Assembly (NCBI GenBank): GCA_964035575.1
Contig: OZ037862.1
Coordinates: forward strand, 1,364,001-1,428,000
Reading direction: 5' to 3'
DNA from: Rhynchopus sp. YZ270_cl-10
Lineage: Eukaryota; Euglenozoa; Diplonemea; Diplonemida; Diplonemidae
Length of the DNA: 64,000 nucleotides
Shown: one piece after another, positions 10,345-18,866 of the stretch
Numbering within the stretch: position 1 is the first letter of the stretch
Layout: each line of letters begins with the position of its first letter
Translations under genes and position numbers: made by a program
The notes under the pieces: model-generated
Databases searched by the model: none
What the model saw: only the letters and a program-made list of their open reading frames with translations
What the model was told of the DNA's origin: nothing

Positions 10345-12036
10345 ATGAATTCATTGCGGAAACCTGAAGTGGTTTGTGGAATTGCACTTGGAGCCGCGGT
10401 GACAGCTTTGTACACCCGGGGGTACACGACACACCGCACACGACACAACGTTACCGCACCACACCCTACACGACAAGACAACGACGACGAGACCACCGTC
10501 TCTGGCAACAGCCTGGCACGCTGTGGACGTGACGTTGTTGTGCACATCTCGACGTTCCTCGAATGCCACGAGGTGTACCTCCTCATGCAGGTCAGCTCCT
10601 CCGTGCACGCCGCATGCTCGGGCGAGCTGCTGTGGATGGTTCTCTACGAGGCAGCCTTTCCTCCTAAGGGCGAGGCCGAAGAACAGCAGGCACCCTCCCT
10701 GCTCCCTGCTGCCACCCTGACAGCCTCCATCACCGTCAACGGACAGACCACGACGTACAACCCAACGCAAAGCGTTCCGCCACCGCCAGAAGAAGAAATA
10801 GTGTTTCCTGCCTCGATGCCGTGGAAGGAGCGCTTCTACACGGCACTGCAGAAACAGCGGGCAGAGCTGTTGGAGTTCATCAGATTGGAAGGCGAGGCGC
10901 AGGAGCGTCCGTTGTTTGCATCGTTAGCGCAGTTCTCGCCATGGTCTGGACCAAGTAGGGGATCGGTCTTCGGCTCGCTGATAACAGCCCTCGAGGTACG
11001 GAAGTACCCTGATCGGTATAGGGATTGGAGCCAACGCTGTTCGATTTTGCATAAGGCATTGACAAGGGTGGCGTCGTGCAAGAAGAGGGCGTGCTCTACC
11101 TCGGAGACCTGGACGCATGAGGTCTTTTTGCTGAAGGCCTGTGAATTTTATAATCGATCGAAATTGACAATAGCCTTCGGGTACGCCATGGTGCACGTCT
11201 CTGCGACTCTGTTGTTTCAACTGCTTGCGATGTGGAAGGGGGGTGCAGGGTTGTTTCAGTTTCAGGATGCGGTGGTAGGGTTTGGGGGGCGTTTGTTGGA
11301 GGCCTTTTTGCAGTATAAACGGATTGTGCTGTTGACGGCTGTGGCTGGGGTGGCTGGCGCCTCAGACAGCCACGTGGTGACCAACACCGGGATGCACCGC
11401 ACGCTCCTTTCACGCAACACACTTCTGTACCTGGTACATACCTTAGTCGTGCAGAGTGTTTCGTTCTCCTTTGTGCGCGACCGTGATGCAACGGTGTACC
11501 GCCAAGGGGAGGTCTGGATGAAGAAGGTCTTCCACTTCACCGCACTGTACGGCACGGTAGGAGCTGTGGTGGCCACCCTCCTGCGGAGGAAGCGACCTGC
11601 GTTGGTGAGCATTTTTATTCCGTTGAATGTAGGGTTAAGGTATTTGGGGTACCGCGCGCATTGGCCACTGTCGAGAATGACTGCACGGATTGGCACGATG
11701 TTTGCTGTAGGCAAGGATTTGGACGGTCTCAGCAAGGCCACAGAGGGTGCCGCCACGCTGCTCCTTCTCCCATTACACAATAATTGGATACAACGTGCCC
11801 TGCTCTTCCTTGTACAGAACGTTCTTTCGCCGCACCAAAGCCTCTCCTTCAGCTGGCTCTATCTCAACGCGTGGCTCCACTTCTTCATCGGCACGTCCTC
11901 CTCCTGTGTCAGCATAAAGCACGGCCAAGGCGTAGGATTCACGTTTCACCTTCTTCTGCATATGCTTCTCTCAGTGTCTTCGCTTCTCAGACCCCCGCCA
12001 AAAGAGGGTGAAAAAAGCAAGAAAAAGAAGAGCTAA
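10345..12036 (+). CDS. F-box-like multipass membrane protein
   Basis: The protein is 563 residues and starts at an ATG in the local context cacaaaATG after a C/T tract. There is an N-terminal hydrophobic helix (about residues 9-24). Residues about 53-103 (LARCGRDVVVHISTFLECHE, then VSSSVHAACSGELLW) fit an F-box-like helix bundle. An acidic linker follows, and from about residue 265 there are six to eight hydrophobic segments. The tail is basic (KSKKKKS). In known families an F-box binds Skp1 in SCF ubiquitin ligases. Coupling to a membrane region would suggest a membrane-anchored receptor, but this is inference from a weak motif. Confidence 0.75.
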   Translation: MNSLRKPEVVCGIALGAAVTALYTRGYTTHRTRHNVTAPHPTRQDNDDETTVSGNSLARCGRDVVVHISTFLECHEVYLLMQVSSSVHAACSGELLWMVLYEAAFPPKGEAEEQQAPSLLPAATLTASITVNGQTTTYNPTQSVPPPPEEEIVFPASMPWKERFYTALQKQRAELLEFIRLEGEAQERPLFASLAQFSPWSGPSRGSVFGSLITALEVRKYPDRYRDWSQRCSILHKALTRVASCKKRACSTSETWTHEVFLLKACEFYNRSKLTIAFGYAMVHVSATLLFQLLAMWKGGAGLFQFQDAVVGFGGRLLEAFLQYKRIVLLTAVAGVAGASDSHVVTNTGMHRTLLSRNTLLYLVHTLVVQSVSFSFVRDRDATVYRQGEVWMKKVFHFTALYGTVGAVVATLLRRKRPALVSIFIPLNVGLRYLGYRAHWPLSRMTARIGTMFAVGKDLDGLSKATEGAATLLLLPLHNNWIQRALLFLVQNVLSPHQSLSFSWLYLNAWLHFFIGTSSSCVSIKHGQGVGFTFHLLLHMLLSVSSLLRPPPKEGEKSKKKKS

Positions 12037-13325
12037 GGGCTAAGGGCTAAGAGGGAAGTAAAAGATGTCGCGTGGTTATTACTATGGCATTGTCTGGGTC
12101 GTGTGGGTGTATGAAGTGGGCAGTGTGCCTAAAACGGATTGGGGGGGTTTGTGTATTATTTGCTCTTATCGGATTAGGGAAAATATTCCTTCATAAGAAT
12201 TCTCTTCATTTTTAGGTGAAAAGCGTGGCCTTAAGGCTTAAGGCTTTATCTTACCAACATTGTGTGGATTAATGTAATCTTTCCAACGGGTTTTCTTTTT
12301 TTGTTTTTTTTTGGAATCTGTAGCGCATTCGGAGTTGTTTGCACTGCGAAGTTCACTTCTTTTTATGACATAATATAGTATGATACCTTCAGGTGGACTC
12401 AGTGTCGAGACCGAGGTTAACAAAAATCTTAGAAATAAAAAAAATGCTGTTTGTTTCACCACAACACTCTCCTGGATGTGAGCACACCGTCATGGTACGG
12501 AGGCAACTACATACGACAGGTAGAGAGTCTTATCCAGGACTTTGCGTGGGACGAAGCAGGGGATTTTTTAACGCAGACTTTGTGAACGGAAAGTGTCAAC
12601 GTCGTGCGCTCACCTAACCATGCTCCGCAACACCACCACCCAACAGGTGAGAGATAGTGTGTGTGGTAGCGTCAACGCATCAAACAACTATAAGAAGGAG
12701 GGGTGAGGGAACGACAAGTGACACTTTTATATAGCTCTGGACACGGAGAGGCAGTGCTCTGCGTCTCACTGTGCGGTGAGGCGTTTGGACCTTTCAACTT
12801 CAACTTCTCTGTGAATTTGGTTGTATTAGTGTCGCAAGGATGCGCTCCACTAGCTCCAACCTTTTTGGGGTCCTGAGGGGGGTTTTTTTTGATGCAGAAC
12901 TATGTACACATGACAGATTCTTTTCTGTTTGTTTAAACGATTTTTTTTTTGACTTTTTTGCCCGCGAAGTGTCAGTACCTGCGTCCCTGAGGTGTGTGCA
13001 CTGCCAACTTCCCCTTTTGCTGCACCTCATATGGTGAGAAAAAAGTCTTTTCCATTCTTACCCCCCTGGGGACTCTTTTGGCGGCAATCTGGTGGGTCGG
13101 CCGGTGGGGGTACGTTTTTTGCATCTGGGTGTCTTGCACTTCCAAAAAATTTAAGAAAGTACATTATCGACACAAAACACAGAGATAAATTGATACCCCC
13201 CTCACCCTCTTTTCAGCCATTTATTCACACAAAGGCATTTATTGCTTCTCGCCTCGCTTTTTTTTTCCCCCACTCCCTCACCACCACAGCAACACACTCC
13301 ACCCCCACCTCATACACAGCACACC
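12037..13325. other. Spacer without recognised gene
   Basis: There is a short 'taagggc' duplication just after the stop, then mixed AT-rich sequence. A copy of the dispersed 'cctgcgtccctgaggtgtgtgcact' type module lies at 12972-13018. A C/T and CA-rich leader (about 13257-13325) precedes the next gene. Small open frames here lack coding bias. Confidence 0.65.
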
Positions 13326-14159
13326 ATGGCACACCGTGCTGCCCTCCGTTTCCTTGCCGGTGTCGGTGCTGCCGGCGCTGCAACCTCCTTCACCACCGTC
13401 TCCGCGTGGGGAGGCAACACAGGGAAGGCCTCTACCAGCACCCCCGCTAACCTCCCACCCCTTCCTGTTGGCCGCAGCGAGAAGGAGCTGGAGGCATTTG
13501 CGCAGGGTCTCAAGCGGGTCCACGTTGTGCCAATGACGAGCCAGATCAAGGCGATCCACACCATGCTGCGCGACCAGGAGACGAACCGACAGGACTTTGT
13601 CTTCTTCGCAGACCGCCTGATGCGTCTGCTCACTGAGGAGGCGCTCTCCTTTGTCCCCTTCAGGAGGGAGGGGGTGACGACCCCTACTGGCGACGTCTAC
13701 GATGGGTTGAAGTTCAGCGCGAAGATCTGTGGGGTTTCCATTATGCGCGCAGGCGAGAGCATGGAAGGCGCCATGCGCCAGACCTGCAGAGACGTACGCA
13801 TCGGAAAGATCCTCATTCAGAGGGACGAGGAGACAGGTCTGCCGGATGAGCGCTACTCCTACGCAAAATTCCCGACAGACATCAAGGACCGGTGGGTGTT
13901 CCTGCTGGACCCGATGCTTGCCACCGGAGGCTCTGCCATCCGCGCCGTTGAGATTCTCCGCAAGGCTGACGTCCCTGAAGAGAAGATCATCTTCGTCAAC
14001 ATCGTCTGCTGCCCAGAGGGGCTGAAGAACCTTAGAGAAAGCTATCCCCTCGTTCAGGTTGTCACATCCGCAATCGACCCAAAAATCAACGAAAAGCGCT
14101 ACATCCTCCCAGGTCTCGGTGACTTCGGAGACCGTTACTTCGGAACCGCAGGATGGTAG
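13326..14159 (+). CDS. Uracil phosphoribosyltransferase
   Basis: The enzyme joins uracil to PRPP to make UMP in pyrimidine salvage. The protein is 277 residues from the ATG at 13326. The PRPP-binding loop is LLDPMLATGGS (about residues 193-203). The conserved GVSIMRAG is at 136-143, KILIQRDEETGLP follows, and the C-terminus LPGLGDFGDRYFGT is typical of the family. The core matches the usual length of about 210 residues. The extra 50-odd N-terminal residues (MAHRAALRFLAGVG) could be a targeting peptide or disordered tail. Stop is TAG. Confidence 0.95.
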   Translation: MAHRAALRFLAGVGAAGAATSFTTVSAWGGNTGKASTSTPANLPPLPVGRSEKELEAFAQGLKRVHVVPMTSQIKAIHTMLRDQETNRQDFVFFADRLMRLLTEEALSFVPFRREGVTTPTGDVYDGLKFSAKICGVSIMRAGESMEGAMRQTCRDVRIGKILIQRDEETGLPDERYSYAKFPTDIKDRWVFLLDPMLATGGSAIRAVEILRKADVPEEKIIFVNIVCCPEGLKNLRESYPLVQVVTSAIDPKINEKRYILPGLGDFGDRYFGTAGW

Positions 14160-14422
14160 AGATAGAGAGGGGGAGGATGGGTGAAAGAATTGAAAAATCG
14201 GGGGTTTTTTTTGGGGGTGAACAAAGACTGTCGTTGGAAAGACAGCTACACAAAAAAAAAAAGAAATTGTCAAAGAGTTTTTGAAATAATATGACCTCGT
14301 GTCTTCTCCTTGTAATAGGAGGGCAAGGTTTTATTCTCTGTTGTTGTTTTTTGTTACGGTTATTTATCGTATAGGATTGCGGGGAGGGGAGGGGAGGGGG
14401 GGTTTTTGGGGCGCATGGTGAC

Positions 14423-14442
14423 CATGTGACCCGGGTCACATG
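14423..14442. repeat. Perfect 20-bp palindrome centred on CCCGGG
   Basis: The sequence reads CATGTGACCCGGGTCACATG. A related half-site (gtgacccgggg) occurs about 100 bp downstream near 14538. It could be a protein-binding site; no function is shown. Confidence 0.8.
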
Positions 14443-14763
14443 ACATTTTTCATTTACTCCGTTACAGATATTATATAATACACTGTAACATGATAAGTAA
14501 AAAGAGATTTTATGTAGAAAACAATTACGCTATTTGCGTGACCCGGGGTACGTAGTCATCGGTGCAGAAGAATGTATTGTTACCAACGTCTTTTGATGTT
14601 TTTGCATCACAGCATATTTCATTATTTTCAAAGTTTTCCCCATTAAGGGTTGACCTCTAGTAACACGAGAGCTTTTTGGGCTTTCATCTCATAAAAAAAC
14701 TTTGTTTTCTTTTTTATATTTTGCGGCGTTACCCCCCCCCCTACTACTTCGCACTCCTCCTAA

Positions 14764-14857
14764 TGGTGGCAGTATTGTGATGGGATCCGATGTATTATGA
14801 TGTATTTTTGATGTATTTTGCGTATTCCAATGGGCTCCCATCACAATACTGCCACCA
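14764..14857. mobile_element. Small foldback (MITE-like) element
   Basis: Perfect 22-bp terminal inverted repeats (14764-14785 and 14836-14857, starting tggtggcag) enclose 50 bp built from gatgtatt repeats. No clear target duplication is visible. Confidence 0.6.
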
Positions 14858-15663
14858 ATAACTCCTCCCACTCCTCTAAACTCCTCTTGTTCCCCCTCTC
14901 TTTGGTCTTTTGGAGGTAGCAGTGCCTATTTTTCTTTTTGACTTTTTGAGCAACGCAAAAGTTCTCTGCTTTCCAAAGAAAAGAAGTGCAGTTACCAGAA
15001 AGAAGGACCCTTTTTTTTTTGTTAGGTTGACCAAGTCTCCATATGGCTTGGGAAAGCATCGTAGTCAACAATTCTCTTTTTTTATCTTAAGGTTGTGTGC
15101 AAAGGAAGGTAGCGGCGCATTTTCATAATATCTTTGAGTGTGTGCGAGATGCACTCAACTTTTACAGTTGTTTTCCTTATTTTTCTAATTTATTTTGTGT
15201 ATAATCCCGGAGTCCTCCTGGAGGTTATAGCCATATTTTCTTTCGTTATTTTTATGTCGCCTGCGTCCCAGAATGACGTTAGCGCGAGATAAAATTCCAC
15301 TTTTTTTTTTGGTGCCTGTTTCTGCAGAGGGCAGCGGGCAGTTTCCTTCCTTCATTTTTATTTTTTCTTTATTTTTTTCCTTTTTCTCTACTCTGTCAGG
15401 GGCAGCTTTGCTCTACACATCAATCAAAACAAAGCAAAAATGTGTTAGCGAACCCCCGCTCAGACTCGCAAAATATGCCCCCATCCCCTACAGCGCACAA
15501 AATATCGGCGAAAACGAAAGAAAACCCCAATTTTTCTCCTTCTCCTCCTCCTCCACCCCATCTCCACAACTCTCCTTTACCAAGGTTGCACAACACAAAA
15601 AGCACAGTGCAAGGAAAAGGCACTTTGCTTTCTCTTTTTTTCACTCCCCACCCCCCTTTACAC

Positions 15664-16776
15664 ATGGAGGTCACCGCTGTTCACCAAGACACTGGTGTAC
15701 AGTGTACTGTAGAGGTGGGGTTTGGTGACACTGTCGGAATTCTGCGCCGTACTGTGTGCAGTGCGTTGGGCCTGCCTGCTTCTGCACTGTCGCGTACGGA
15801 GCTGCACTTCAACGGCGCAGATGTTGTGCCCGATTCTTCTTTGTTGGACTCCATCCACATCGAGGCAGGCGCAGACGTGGTCATGGTAACACGCTGTCTC
15901 GAAGAAATGCTCTCCCCCACTGAGTACACCACGGGGCACTGTGTGTTCAGTGTGCGCATCTCAACGTGCAACACCTTCTGTCTCGCCTCACTCGACAACG
16001 GCACCGTTCAGGTCTGGGACACACAACGCGGCCACCACATCTCAACACTGCGCCACTCCGAATCAGACTACGTGAAGGTCGTGCTCGGCATCGCCATTTC
16101 CCCCTGCTCCGAATGGGTCTACACCTGCGATCGGACTGGAGACATCGTAAAGTGGAATCTCCCTAACGCAACCAAAGAAGCGTCCCTCAATGCACACACC
16201 CAAGGGGTGCACTGTGTCGAGGTGAGTCCCTGTGGGGACTACCTTCTCTCGGGGAGTACAGATCGGACGGTTAAAGTGTGGAAAGATGATTCGGTGGTGC
16301 GGAGCTTGGTAGGGCATAGGCGGACTGTGGTGGGGTTGGCGATGTGTGGTGAGATTGTCGTCTCATGCGCGGCAGATGGAATACGGATGACAAACTATCT
16401 CACCGGAGAGATCCTCCGGGTGTTAGACCAGGCTGCGTCTGCAGTGGCATGGACACCGTGTGGCCGACACTGTGTTGCATCGTCAAAACACCATGTGCAC
16501 GTCTTCTCTGAGCTGGATGAGGATATTGTGTCCTTCCCCAGCCCGCTCGCAAGCCCTCTCTCAAGCATCTCTGTCTCAGCCTGTGGAACGCTCCTCGTGG
16601 TCACCGGGGCTGACGAAGTCTCTTGTGTGCGTATCACTGATGGTACTGTTCTCGGCAGCTTCGCCCGACAGTACCTCGCAATGCACAACACAGTGGTGTC
16701 GCCCTGTGGACGTTACCTTCTGGTGTCCACGGAGGAGAAGGTGTTGGTGACAGATATGTTCAAAGAGACTGGCTAA
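15664..16776 (+). CDS. Ubiquitin-like domain plus WD40 repeat protein
   Basis: The protein is 370 residues from the ATG at 15664 (MEVTAVHQDTG). The frame is open further up, but that part is the C/T leader. Residues 1-75 fit a ubiquitin-like fold (an initial beta hairpin, TVGILRRTVCSALGLPASAL helix, LHFNGADVV, then GADVVMVTR). About seven WD-type blades follow, with cores such as GTVQVWD, GDIVKWN and RTVKVWK, and SPCGDYLLSGS-type turns. It is probably a scaffold; the N-terminal domain hints at proteasome or ubiquitin-pathway contacts. No diglycine is present, so it is an integral domain rather than a conjugated modifier. Confidence 0.85.
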   Translation: MEVTAVHQDTGVQCTVEVGFGDTVGILRRTVCSALGLPASALSRTELHFNGADVVPDSSLLDSIHIEAGADVVMVTRCLEEMLSPTEYTTGHCVFSVRISTCNTFCLASLDNGTVQVWDTQRGHHISTLRHSESDYVKVVLGIAISPCSEWVYTCDRTGDIVKWNLPNATKEASLNAHTQGVHCVEVSPCGDYLLSGSTDRTVKVWKDDSVVRSLVGHRRTVVGLAMCGEIVVSCAADGIRMTNYLTGEILRVLDQAASAVAWTPCGRHCVASSKHHVHVFSELDEDIVSFPSPLASPLSSISVSACGTLLVVTGADEVSCVRITDGTVLGSFARQYLAMHNTVVSPCGRYLLVSTEEKVLVTDMFKETG

Positions 16777-17632
16777 GGGTAACCTCCGGGCAACATAAAG
16801 ACGATGTGTGTTTGATAGTTAATAGGGATGATTCAAAGCAGAATATGGCCCAAAGATGTCTGTGTTTGAGAAGTGTGGGTTATCCTTAGAGCAGTCGGAA
16901 TATAACCCATGACGTGTGTGTGTATTGTGGTCTTTCAAGTGTTCTTTTTTGTAGTGTTTTAGAGAGGAACCCAGTCCACTCTTTAGGCCTTTAAGATGTG
17001 TACCCAAGAGGCACATTCATCTTGTTTGGTTTCTTTTAATCGTTTCGCACATGAAAAAAAGCTCGTCAAATGAAATTTCAAAAATCCTTTTGTGTACAAT
17101 GATATGCGCCACTTTTTAAACTGAAGAGGTGAAACCTGCTGTGCTAACTTTTTAGCAGAGGGAGCACGTTCATCTGTTTTCTATTTTTCTGTTCATTTGC
17201 GCGGTTTTCCTATTTCCCCGGGACCCCATTTCTTGGTACCCCGCTCATCTTTTGATATTTTTCTCTTTTTCTTTTTTGCTGTGCGTGCACAGTAACACAA
17301 TCATTCCCCCTCTTTCATTTGCCGCAATCTGTCATTTTTTCTATCCAAACAAAATGACAGATTCGTCAAAAATCCCCCACCCAACCCCCCTCACTAACGC
17401 CTCCCATACCCCACATACTCACTCAACAGTGCACAAACAATCGTACCATCCATTTTTTGTCATTGTATGCAAGGTTTTTGGGTCTTTTGGGATAATTTCT
17501 TTGGCAGTCTTTCACCTCTTTTCGAAAGTTCGGATATAAAAAAAGAACCTGCCTGTCTCATATCACCCTCTACCCTGCCCTCGTCCCCCTTACCCTTCCT
17601 CTTCCCTTACCCTTCCCTCAGAAAACCCTCAA
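16777..17632. other. Spacer with a C module
   Basis: No gene seen. The stretch 16992-17023 is a copy of the dispersed aagatg...catctt module. The 17540-17632 part is a C/T-rich leader. Confidence 0.65.
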
Positions 17633-18349
17633 ATGCAAATGTCCCTCAGCAAGGACACGATGCTCCTCGGCGGCACTGCCATGTGTGTCGCCTGCGCACT
17701 CAACCTCTGGTGCAAGTCCTCCACCTCTGCCTCTGCACAGCGACGGCGTTTTGGCTCCGTCCCGCAGGCCAACACCAACGGCGTGGTGTACATCACCGAC
17801 ACATACGGGAACCGCACGCAAACATGGTCCGGCCCTGCACCCACCATCCTAGCAGGGTCCTTCAACCCTCTGCACAAAGGCCACATCGGGCTGGGCAAGG
17901 CTGCAGCGTCTCTCACTGGGGGACCCCTTCTCTTTGAGCTTGCCATCAAAAATGCGGACAAGGGTGCGCTTAGTGAGGACGAGCTGGCGAAGAGGGTTGC
18001 ACAGTTCCGTGGGGTCAGCGGTGTTGCGGTTACGACGAACACGCTGTACGTTGACAAGGCGCATGCCTTCCCTGGTGCGTTCTTTGTGTTGGGCAACGAC
18101 ACAACGGTGCGGCTGTTGGACCCGAAGTACTACCCAGGAGGAGACGTTGCAGGCATGCTTGCAGAGGTGGACAAACACGACTGCACGTTCATCTGTGCAG
18201 GCAGGCACAACGATGCAGGCGAGTTTGAGGAGTTCGACAACACAGACGTACCACCCCAGTACCGCCACATGTTCCGTACTCTCCCTGCAGCAAGCTTCTG
18301 CATGAAAATATCCAGCACCGCTATTCGTGCACAAAATGCGCATCTGTGA
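17633..18349 (+). CDS. HxGH-family nucleotidyltransferase (NMN adenylyltransferase-like), membrane-anchored
   Basis: The protein is 238 residues if the first of two nearby ATGs (17633, 17639) is used. The nucleotidyltransferase signature GSFNPLHKGH is at about residues 75-84 and the second motif ISSTAIR at 226-232. These bind the nucleotide phosphates in cytidylyl/adenylyltransferases such as nicotinate/nicotinamide mononucleotide adenylyltransferase. An N-terminal hydrophobic stretch (MLLGGTAMCVACALNLW) suggests a signal anchor or targeting segment. The precise substrate cannot be read from the sequence; NMN, nicotinate mononucleotide, pantetheine phosphate or a sugar phosphate are all possible. 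Confidence 0.85.
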   Translation: MQMSLSKDTMLLGGTAMCVACALNLWCKSSTSASAQRRRFGSVPQANTNGVVYITDTYGNRTQTWSGPAPTILAGSFNPLHKGHIGLGKAAASLTGGPLLFELAIKNADKGALSEDELAKRVAQFRGVSGVAVTTNTLYVDKAHAFPGAFFVLGNDTTVRLLDPKYYPGGDVAGMLAEVDKHDCTFICAGRHNDAGEFEEFDNTDVPPQYRHMFRTLPAASFCMKISSTAIRAQNAHL

Positions 18350-18866
18350 GAAGCCAGAGGAGGGTGGGCGGGGTGGGGTGGGGGCGTTTTTTTGTGGTCC
18401 GCAGGTAGGTGCACCGTCGCAGTTGAGGGTGTGCTTGCAGTGGTGTCCTTTTGGGTTGGGTTTAGTAACGTATTCTGTTGTCTCATGGCATGCAACAAAG
18501 CAGCTTTCTTGATTCGAGACGTGGCTCGTCTTATATTTTTATCCCTTTTTTGCTGTTTTTGCTTTAGAAGAATTGAGTTGGTGTGTGTGGTGCACCCCTT
18601 CATGCTTTCATGCTTTCTTTGCTAATAGAAAGGCGGGTTTTAAGCTTTCACATTTTGAAAAAAAAAAACTTTCTCTGCCTCGTTTCTGCGAGCAACACAA
18701 CACAAACGCACACAGGGGAGAAAAACGCGCCAAAAACACACCCTCTTCTCTCTCTCTCTCTCTTCCCTTTTTTCAGCCTTCACTCTTTCAACACCCTTCC
18801 ACTTCACCCCTCCTCCTCCTCCCTAGACCACCCCCCTCACCACCACCTCCCCCACAACACAATGCA
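18350..18866. promoter_or_regulatory. Intergenic leader with TC tract and a two-codon uORF
   Basis: A TC run (about 18748-18765) and C-rich leader precede the NLR-like gene. An ATG at 18862 opens ATG-CAA-TGA, whose stop overlaps the main start (ATGA), so a ribosome initiating there would end on the main start codon. Confidence 0.55.

Larger units (their letters stand above)
14160..15663. other. Spacer with palindromes and a foldback element
   Basis: No gene is seen. It holds the 20-bp perfect palindrome at 14423-14442, an interrupted palindrome at about 14462-14489 (gttacag/ctgtaac), and a foldback at 14764-14857 (listed separately). The last 200 bases are C/T and CA-rich, as before other starts here. 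Confidence 0.7.

Noticed and set aside
18573-18866. N-terminal extension of the NLR-like protein in the same frame
   Set aside because: The extension is leader-like low-complexity sequence (Pro/Ser/Leu runs from C/T tracts); the ATG at 18867 begins normal coding sequence.
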